A stretch of DNA of 20,681 nucleotides. Source: an uncultured Bacteroidales bacterium. Lineage in GTDB: Bacteria > Bacteroidota > Bacteroidia > Bacteroidales > UBA932. Positions 15,637-20,681 of the stretch are shown here, one piece after another. Position numbers and translations under genes: made by a program. Numbering within the stretch: position 1 is the first letter of the stretch; each line of letters starts with the position of its first letter. The DNA is taken from contig UQWT01000036.1 of the NCBI GenBank assembly GCA_900544815.1, positions 1 to 20,681 on the forward strand, in the 5' to 3' direction. The notes beneath the pieces were generated by a model. The model was not told the origin of the DNA. It saw only the letters and a list, made by a program, of their open reading frames with translations, and ran no database searches.

Positions 15637-17820
15637 ATGAGAAAAACATATATAACACTAACGACAATACTAATTCTCCTCCTCTCTGCCCTTACCCTTA
15701 ATGCGGCGGTAGAGAAGCCCGGAATCAAAGCTGCGAACTCTTTTGCGGTGATAGTTGATAACGGCACATATAATTATTGTAAGGAGAATATTCAAAAATA
15801 CAAGGCTCTTTTGGAGAAAGAGGGGCTTGCAACATATGTAATTTATGAGGATTGGACATCACCCGAGCAGGTAAAGGAATATCTTACATCCCTCTATAAA
15901 AGCGACAATCTAAACGGAACTGTCTTTGTTGGAGATATTCCAATCCCAATGGTAAGACGCGCCCAGCATATGACCTCTGCGTTCAAAATGGACCAGGAGA
16001 GATTCCCTATGATACAATCATCCGTGCCATCGGACAGATTCTATGACGACTTCAATCTTAAATTCAATTTTGTAGGGAAAGACAGCACAAAACATAACCT
16101 TTTCTATTATAACCTTAGCGGAGATGGTGCACAAAGCATAAACTGCAATATCTACAGTGGCAGAATAAAAGCCTCAAAGGCCGGGGAAGAGGGGTATGAG
16201 CAGATCAATCGCTACTTTACCAAACTTATAAGTGAAAGGACAAAGGAGAATTATTTGGATCATCTTACATCATATACCGGTGAGGGCTCATTCTCAAACT
16301 GCCTTATAGCATGGAAGGATGAGCAGATAACACTCGCAGAGCAGATGCCGCTTGCCTTTAACAGCAATGAGGGGGCACGTTTCTATATCTACGCAATGTA
16401 CCCGTATCCTAAAGAGGTACTTGCAAAGGAGCTTAAACGCACAGACTTGGACTATATGGTCTTCCATGAGCATGGAGACACAGAGATCCAGTATCTTAGC
16501 GGTATTCCTGTAGGAAGGGAGGATGAGCAGTTCTATGCAAATGCCCGCTATCTTACAAGAGGCAGAATGGAGAGAGTTAAAGATACGGCAGAATTTAAGT
16601 CTCAGATGATGGAGAAGTACGGTCTTAACGATGAATGGTTCAAGGCAGACCCAAAGGCAGACTCGTTGGAGGATGCAAGGAGAAAATTCTTTGTACAGGA
16701 TATAAGGGAGATTAACCCTAATCCAAGAATGGTTGTGTTTGATGCCTGCTACAACGGAGACTTTAGAGATACAACCTGTATTGCAATGGAGTATATTCTT
16801 GGCTCAGGCAGTACTGTGGTAACCTTTGCAAACTCTTGCAACGTACTGCAGGACAAATCATCATCTGATCTTCTCGGCCTGTTGAACAACGGCGCCCGCG
16901 TAGGTGAGTGGGCTATGAATGTAAACATTTTGGAATCTCACATAATAGGCGACCCAACCTTTAGATTTACAGCTCAGAAAGGTTCAAAAGAGGTAAATTA
17001 CAATTCAAAAAGCAAAACATATTGGATAGAGCAGCTTGAGCAGAACAGTGACAACGATGTAAAAGGCCTTGCCCTGCACAAGTTGTACCAGCTTGGCTAC
17101 AGCGAACTACCTCAGCTTCTGTTCAACACGTACAAAAACTCAGATTCCTACATGCTCCGCCTGCAGTGCATGCACCTGCTTGCTCACTACAAAGGGGACC
17201 TCTACCCACAGCTTCTTATGCTTGCGTCAAAGGACAACTACGAGTTTATCCGCAGAAAGGCGGCCTACTATATGACCCAGTCCGGCAACGATGAGTTTAT
17301 CCCTACACTTGCAGAGATGTATCTTGCCAACCCCGATGCCAAACGTATTGTCTTTAATGTAGGCAGCAACGCCGGCCTTTTAAGCAAAGGCAAACTTAAA
17401 GAGGAGATACAGAAGAAGGTAGATGAGAGAGGTTTCTATTTTCTTCCAAACGAATTCAACTCAACTTGCTATGCCTTTATAGACCAGAGCGAGCGCCTTG
17501 CAGATGACTCTTTGGACGAATTGGCAAACGGAAAGAACGACAAAGTTAAAGTCTTTGGTGCTGTTGCGCTTAGAAACAAGCCAAACCCTGCGGCACTTGA
17601 GACTGCATATGCCATAATAAAAGACTCTTCTGCTTCCGAAAAGCTGAGAGTAACTACTGCCGAGGCCCTTGGATGGTATATGTACTCTCCAAGAAGAGAA
17701 GAAATTGTAAAGAACTGTAAGGAGGCACTCAACCTGTTGCAAAAGGAACAGAATCCATCTGCAGCAGTGGCTGACGAACTTACAAAGACCATTAACCGCT
17801 TAAACGATTATTTAAAATAG
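15637..17820 (+). CDS. C25-like clan CD cysteine peptidase with HEAT-like repeats, paralogue 2
   Basis: This 727-residue protein has a signal peptide (MRKTYITLTTILILLLSALT, cleavage near LNAA). It shares the C25-type order of paralogue 1: VGDIP at 98-102, PSDRFYDD around D133, His-Gly in VFHEHGDTE (H279-G280), Ala-Cys in VVFDACYNGDF (C371), and ESHIIGDPTFRF closing the catalytic part. The shared AQHMTSAFKMDQ segment before SDRFYD is characteristic of all three copies. From about residue 455 the tail is helical-repeat sequence (for example ALHKLYQLGYSELPQLLF) with HEAT-like spacing. The dyad is intact, so activity is expected. No T9SS sorting domain is seen. It lies directly after a terminator-like hairpin, and its stop is 12 bases before paralogue 3, with which it is surely co-transcribed. 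Confidence 0.8.
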   Translation: MRKTYITLTTILILLLSALTLNAAVEKPGIKAANSFAVIVDNGTYNYCKENIQKYKALLEKEGLATYVIYEDWTSPEQVKEYLTSLYKSDNLNGTVFVGDIPIPMVRRAQHMTSAFKMDQERFPMIQSSVPSDRFYDDFNLKFNFVGKDSTKHNLFYYNLSGDGAQSINCNIYSGRIKASKAGEEGYEQINRYFTKLISERTKENYLDHLTSYTGEGSFSNCLIAWKDEQITLAEQMPLAFNSNEGARFYIYAMYPYPKEVLAKELKRTDLDYMVFHEHGDTEIQYLSGIPVGREDEQFYANARYLTRGRMERVKDTAEFKSQMMEKYGLNDEWFKADPKADSLEDARRKFFVQDIREINPNPRMVVFDACYNGDFRDTTCIAMEYILGSGSTVVTFANSCNVLQDKSSSDLLGLLNNGARVGEWAMNVNILESHIIGDPTFRFTAQKGSKEVNYNSKSKTYWIEQLEQNSDNDVKGLALHKLYQLGYSELPQLLFNTYKNSDSYMLRLQCMHLLAHYKGDLYPQLLMLASKDNYEFIRRKAAYYMTQSGNDEFIPTLAEMYLANPDAKRIVFNVGSNAGLLSKGKLKEEIQKKVDERGFYFLPNEFNSTCYAFIDQSERLADDSLDELANGKNDKVKVFGAVALRNKPNPAALETAYAIIKDSSASEKLRVTTAEALGWYMYSPRREEIVKNCKEALNLLQKEQNPSAAVADELTKTINRLNDYLK

Positions 17821-17824
17821 GAGG
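17819..17824 (+). promoter_or_regulatory. Perfect Shine-Dalgarno AGGAGG for paralogue 3
   Basis: AGGAGG overlaps the TAG stop of paralogue 2 and lies eight bases before the ATG at 17833. This decides the start at 17833 over the in-frame ATG at 17845. Such strong sites are uncommon in Bacteroidetes and suggest high or coupled translation. Confidence 0.75.
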
Positions 17825-17832
17825 CAATTACA

Positions 17833-20040
17833 ATGAGAATAACAATGAAATATTTGGCATCTGTTTTGGCTGTTTTATTATGCGTTGCCTCTTTTAACAG
17901 CGCTTATGCTCAAAAGGTGCTTAAGCCAAAGGTTAAAGGACATTCTGCTTTTATAATTTTTACAGATAGCAAGACCTTTGAGAACTGCGGCAAAGAGATT
18001 TTGGATTATAAGAATGTATTGGAAACAGAGAATCTTGCAACATACGTTGTTTACGACAACTGGGAGAATCCTGAGCCTGTAAAAGCTCAGATAGATAAGA
18101 TTGCTGCAAAGAGCAAAGTCCCTGTTGAGGGAATGGTGTTTGTGGGCAATATCCCTGTTGTAAGGGTACGTGGAGGCCAGCACATGACCACCGCCTTTAA
18201 GATGGATGAGGTTGCATATCCAATGAACGAGAGCTCTGTAACATCAGATAGGTTCTACGATACCCCAAGCCTTAAGTTCAGATTCATCACCCGCGACAGC
18301 GTGAACACCAACCATTTCTACTACTGGCTTACAGATGAGGGGGCGCAGAGAGTTGCACCTGCATACTATTCGGCCAGGATACTTGTACCTAGACAGTTGG
18401 TATCAGATACCGGAAAGGATGAGTACACACTTATGCGTTCATACCTTACAAAGGTTGTAAATGCGCATAAAGAGCAGAATCAATTGGATAAATACATATA
18501 TTTTGCCGGTAACGGCTATAATTCAGACTGCCTTACCCAGTGGAGACAGCAACAGCTTGTATTTTCGTCGTATTTTGAGGATGCCAACGGTACATTCCTT
18601 AACTTTAGGATGAATCCTGTAATGAAAAAACGTCTGTTTACCTATATGCAGGACCCAACTACAGATATATTCCTTTTCTATGAGCACGGTTCTCCCGACA
18701 AACAGCATATTAACGAGAATGCTGCAACAGAGGGGTTGGAGGAGAGCATTGTAAACCTTCTAAGAGCTTCACGCAGTTATCTCCGTTACTTTAAAGGAGA
18801 GGAGCGTGATGCTGTGAGAAAGGATATATGCAAACATTTCAGCTTGGATGAGAGAGTGCTTAGCAACGAGGTTCTTGAACAGACAAAGGCAGAGGATAGA
18901 GAGTTTGGCAACAACAAGGATATGCTACTTTCAGATCTCGTAAAACTTAAGACAGGTTCAAGGGTAACAATCTTTAATGCATGCTATAACGGCTCTTTCC
19001 ATAAAGACGGGTATGTTGCAGGCTACCATATCTTTAATGATGGTAAAACTATTGTCACACAGGGTAATACTGTAAATGTCCTCCAGGATAAATGGGGTGA
19101 GCAGCTAATTGGAATGTTAACCCTTGGCGCAAGAGTGGGCTTTTGGCAGAAAGAGGTTGCAACATTGGAATCTCACCTTTGCGGAGACCCTACATTCGCA
19201 TTCACACCTGCAGAGAAAGACAAAGATGTTTTATCGGGAAGAAGATTAAACAATGCCCTTGCCAAAGAGAAAGGTGTTGAGTTCTGGAGCGGCGAGATTT
19301 CATCCAATAACCCTAATCTTAGGACATTAGCCATTAAGAAACTCACCAACATTGCGTTGGACAGGTATACTGCTGAGCAGAAGTTGGAGTTTGCAAAAAC
19401 GTTGGCAGACATTTACAACAGCGATGCCAATATGACCGTGCGTACTCAGGCCCTGTATGATATGGCCTACATGGATTCCCCTCTTTTCTGCGAGTTGCTA
19501 AAGAAGAGCCTATATGACTATTCCGAGCTCATAAGCAGATTATCTGCACATTGGGCGGGTAAGACCGGAGATGCCACATTGGTCCCAACCCTTTTGGATC
19601 TTAATATGAATGCGCCTCAGTTGATGCGTGTGAATTATGCGACAGACGGAGCATTAAGATCTTTTGCTGTTGATATTGCAGATGACGCTCCTCTAATGAA
19701 GGCCAATACCTACATTGGCGAAGTATCTATCCCTCAATATACCCTTAAACCCGAATCGCAGAGGATTGCAAAGGGTGACAAGCGTATGAAGATGAAACTA
19801 AGGTCTTTGCGTAATCAGCAGGGGTATCCTTACTGGAAAGAGCTTGTCTCATACGTTAAAGATAATGAGCTTCCCGACAATATAAAGTTGATTATCTGCG
19901 AGGCTTTTGGTTGGATGAACTATCAGATAGAGAAACCTGCCATTATAGAGAGCCTTAAACAGCTTAAGGAGACTTCGGGGTTGAGCAGTGAGGTTGTGGA
20001 GGAGATTAATAAGAGTATCAAACGCCTTGAATGGCGTTAG
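17833..20040 (+). CDS. C25-like clan CD cysteine peptidase with HEAT-like repeats, paralogue 3
   Basis: This 735-residue protein has a signal peptide (MKYLASVLAVLLCVASFNSA, cut near AYAQ). It contains the His-Gly in FYEHGSPDK (H285-G286), the Ala-Cys in IFNACYNGSF (C384), TSDRFYD (D139) and ESHLCGDPTFAF at the end of the catalytic part. One difference stands out: the VGDIP motif of the other two copies is VGNIP here (N106 for Asp), and the residue before Ala-Cys is Asn instead of Asp. The C-terminal part from about residue 470 is helical-repeat sequence like HEAT units, ending INKSIKRLEWR. No sorting domain is present. The substitutions may alter metal binding or specificity rather than abolish activity, because the catalytic dyad is kept. 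This is the last gene of the cluster. Confidence 0.8.
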   Translation: MRITMKYLASVLAVLLCVASFNSAYAQKVLKPKVKGHSAFIIFTDSKTFENCGKEILDYKNVLETENLATYVVYDNWENPEPVKAQIDKIAAKSKVPVEGMVFVGNIPVVRVRGGQHMTTAFKMDEVAYPMNESSVTSDRFYDTPSLKFRFITRDSVNTNHFYYWLTDEGAQRVAPAYYSARILVPRQLVSDTGKDEYTLMRSYLTKVVNAHKEQNQLDKYIYFAGNGYNSDCLTQWRQQQLVFSSYFEDANGTFLNFRMNPVMKKRLFTYMQDPTTDIFLFYEHGSPDKQHINENAATEGLEESIVNLLRASRSYLRYFKGEERDAVRKDICKHFSLDERVLSNEVLEQTKAEDREFGNNKDMLLSDLVKLKTGSRVTIFNACYNGSFHKDGYVAGYHIFNDGKTIVTQGNTVNVLQDKWGEQLIGMLTLGARVGFWQKEVATLESHLCGDPTFAFTPAEKDKDVLSGRRLNNALAKEKGVEFWSGEISSNNPNLRTLAIKKLTNIALDRYTAEQKLEFAKTLADIYNSDANMTVRTQALYDMAYMDSPLFCELLKKSLYDYSELISRLSAHWAGKTGDATLVPTLLDLNMNAPQLMRVNYATDGALRSFAVDIADDAPLMKANTYIGEVSIPQYTLKPESQRIAKGDKRMKMKLRSLRNQQGYPYWKELVSYVKDNELPDNIKLIICEAFGWMNYQIEKPAIIESLKQLKETSGLSSEVVEEINKSIKRLEWR

Positions 20041-20075
20041 AAGTTGTCTAAAAAGGCGCTGCTGCGTTATTAGAT

Positions 20076-20105
20076 GGCGTTGGCATTGGCGTTGACATTG
20101 GCTTT
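20076..20105. repeat. Degenerate 6-bp tandem repeat after paralogue 3
   Basis: The units GGCGTT, GGCATT, GGCGTT, GACATT and GGCTTT follow one another without gaps. The pattern G-R-C-N-T-T with a six-base period resembles the repeat at 4261-4284 in period and composition. Confidence 0.65.
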
Positions 20106-20211
20106 CAAAATTTAATTAGCCAAAGCTAAATAAAAGTTAATAGTTGAGAGTTTGTAGTTTATAGAGTAAAGATGAAAAACTAATATCTTTAAAGCTATCG
20201 ACAAATGAACT

Positions 20212-20256
20212 TACTATAAACAGTAAACTATACACTATAAACTATAAACTATAAAC
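20212..20256. repeat. AT-rich direct repeats of ACTATAAAC type
   Basis: Several near-identical units (ACTATAAAC and the 7-base CTATAAA period) follow one another. They are too short, with no unique spacers, to be CRISPR. Confidence 0.6.
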
Positions 20257-20263
20257 AAATAAT

Positions 20264-20303
20264 GGGATGGTAGTAAGTTAATCTGCCATCCCTTTATTTT
20301 TTT
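20264..20303 (+). terminator. Strong intrinsic terminator of the peptidase cluster
   Basis: A 10-bp stem joins 20264-20273 to 20283-20292 (core GGGATGG/CCATCCC) with a nine-base loop. It is followed by TTTATTTTTTT. This is the clearest intrinsic terminator in the window. Confidence 0.85.
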
Positions 20304-20388
20304 AAGTTATAGCCGATGGTTTCAAATTGATTGCGCTACAATGAATATCGCAAATAAAAAGTAGGTGTAATGTCTCATTATGTCAAAA

Positions 20389-20399
20389 TTTTTTTTTTT
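20389..20399 (+). repeat. Homopolymer run of eleven T
   Basis: An uninterrupted T11 tract lies about 120 bases upstream of the lipoprotein gene at 20518 and about 27 bases before a TATGTTTG -7-like box. Confidence 0.9.
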
Positions 20400-20425
20400 A
20401 GGAGGGCGGTATGGAGATTTTTTTA

Positions 20426-20433
20426 TATGTTTG
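20426..20433 (+). promoter_or_regulatory. Possible -7 box (TATGTTTG) for the terminal lipoprotein
   Basis: The sequence matches TAnnTTTG and lies 84 bases before the ATG at 20518. No TTG is found at the expected -33 spacing, since that position falls in and after the T11 tract. Confidence 0.35.
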
Positions 20434-20517
20434 CGTTTGGCAATAGAGGTCTCTTGTATAGGGGCTGATGGGGCTTTGTTCATTAAGGTTACTAAGTACA
20501 TAAACAACATACAGTAG

Positions 20518-20681
20518 ATGAAAAAAAGACTATTTTATTGCATTCTCAACATTCGTGTTGGTGTAATGTGCGCGTTAATGGGACTTGGCGCGTTAAGTGT
20601 GACATCTTGCGGCGATGACTACGATGACACAGAGATTAAGAAAGAGATCCAGGATGTAAAAGACAGGGTTGCCAAATTGGA
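20518..20681 (+). CDS. Lipoprotein with coiled-coil start (DUF4988/PL29-N-like), 5' part only
   Basis: From the ATG at 20518 the frame stays open to the window edge, giving 54 full codons. The first 30 residues are a lipoprotein signal ending in LSVTSC (C31 is the lipidated Cys). The next segment, GDDYDDTEIKKEIQDVKDRV and onwards, is acidic and then a heptad-like coiled coil. This is the usual opening of Bacteroidetes surface lipoproteins annotated as DUF4988 or PL29-lyase N-terminal domain. The rest of the protein, and therefore its function, lies outside the window. The gene follows a strong terminator, so it starts its own unit. Confidence 0.7.
   Translation, partial: MKKRLFYCILNIRVGVMCALMGLGALSVTSCGDDYDDTEIKKEIQDVKDRVAKL

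Larger units (their letters stand above)
20041..20263. other. Repeat-rich intergenic region after the peptidase cluster
   Basis: No coding frame is supported. The stretch holds the hexamer repeat at 20076-20105 and an AT-rich repeat cluster at about 20212-20256. The segment TAGTTTATAG near 20156 is complementary to the TATAAACTA units downstream, so a long AT hairpin can form. Confidence 0.5.

Noticed and set aside
7501..20040. Caspase-like antiphage defence system
   Set aside because: The proteins have signal peptides and C25-type motifs and sit with outer-membrane transport genes. No nuclease, sensor or gasdermin-like partner is present.
20212..20256. Possible CRISPR array
   Set aside because: The units are 7-9 bases long, run on directly without unique spacers, and no cas gene is in the window.
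20322..20510. 62-codon minus-strand frame rich in Lys and Pro
   Set aside because: It runs through the T11 tract, which gives a poly-Lys stretch. It lacks a signal or a recognisable domain and overlaps the upstream region of the lipoprotein gene.

Overview
The window looks like chromosomal DNA from a member of the Bacteroidales, probably a gut or oral type lineage. The reasons are several promoters of the form TTG-N20/21-TAnnTTTG, generally weak or absent Shine-Dalgarno sites, a TonB-dependent receptor with a carboxypeptidase-D-like N-terminal domain, lipoproteins and barrels of Bacteroidetes-only DUF types, and the GGGtGRT/NifU-like gene pair. I cannot name the genus from sequence alone.

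Region 1 (1-5800) is mostly housekeeping. It holds the 3' part of pgk on the plus strand. Convergent with it on the minus strand are an Fe-S scaffold-like gene and its GGGtGRT partner. Next come a small two-helix membrane protein, a 514-base intergenic stretch, a small anchored protein and cysS. The intergenic stretch carries a nested set of complementary arms that look like a structured RNA of about 210 nt.

Region 2 (5800-6810) is decayed sequence. It contains a deleted and frameshifted remnant of an AAA_14/DUF4143-type ATPase, a small exported Cys-rich protein on the other strand, and an AT-rich gap that ends in a good promoter.

Region 3 (6811-20040) is the distinctive part. A small His/Cys-rich membrane protein is followed by a well-formed promoter with an operator-like palindrome and three exact 11-bp repeats. 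Then come a C25 (gingipain)-like peptidase with a helical-repeat tail, a TonB-dependent receptor, a DUF4876-type lipoprotein and a DUF6850-type outer-membrane barrel. After a terminator-like hairpin there are two more paralogues of the peptidase. All three peptidase paralogues have signal peptides, an intact clan CD His-Gly and Ala-Cys dyad, and HEAT-like tails. None has an obvious type IX secretion sorting domain, so they are most likely periplasmic. I infer an envelope module in which TonB-driven uptake and an outer-membrane lipoprotein/barrel pair work with caspase-fold proteases. The substrate is not visible in the sequence.

Region 4 (20041-20681) is a repeat-rich intergenic stretch with a strong terminator, followed by the first 55 codons of a DUF4988/PL29-N-like coiled-coil lipoprotein that runs off the window.
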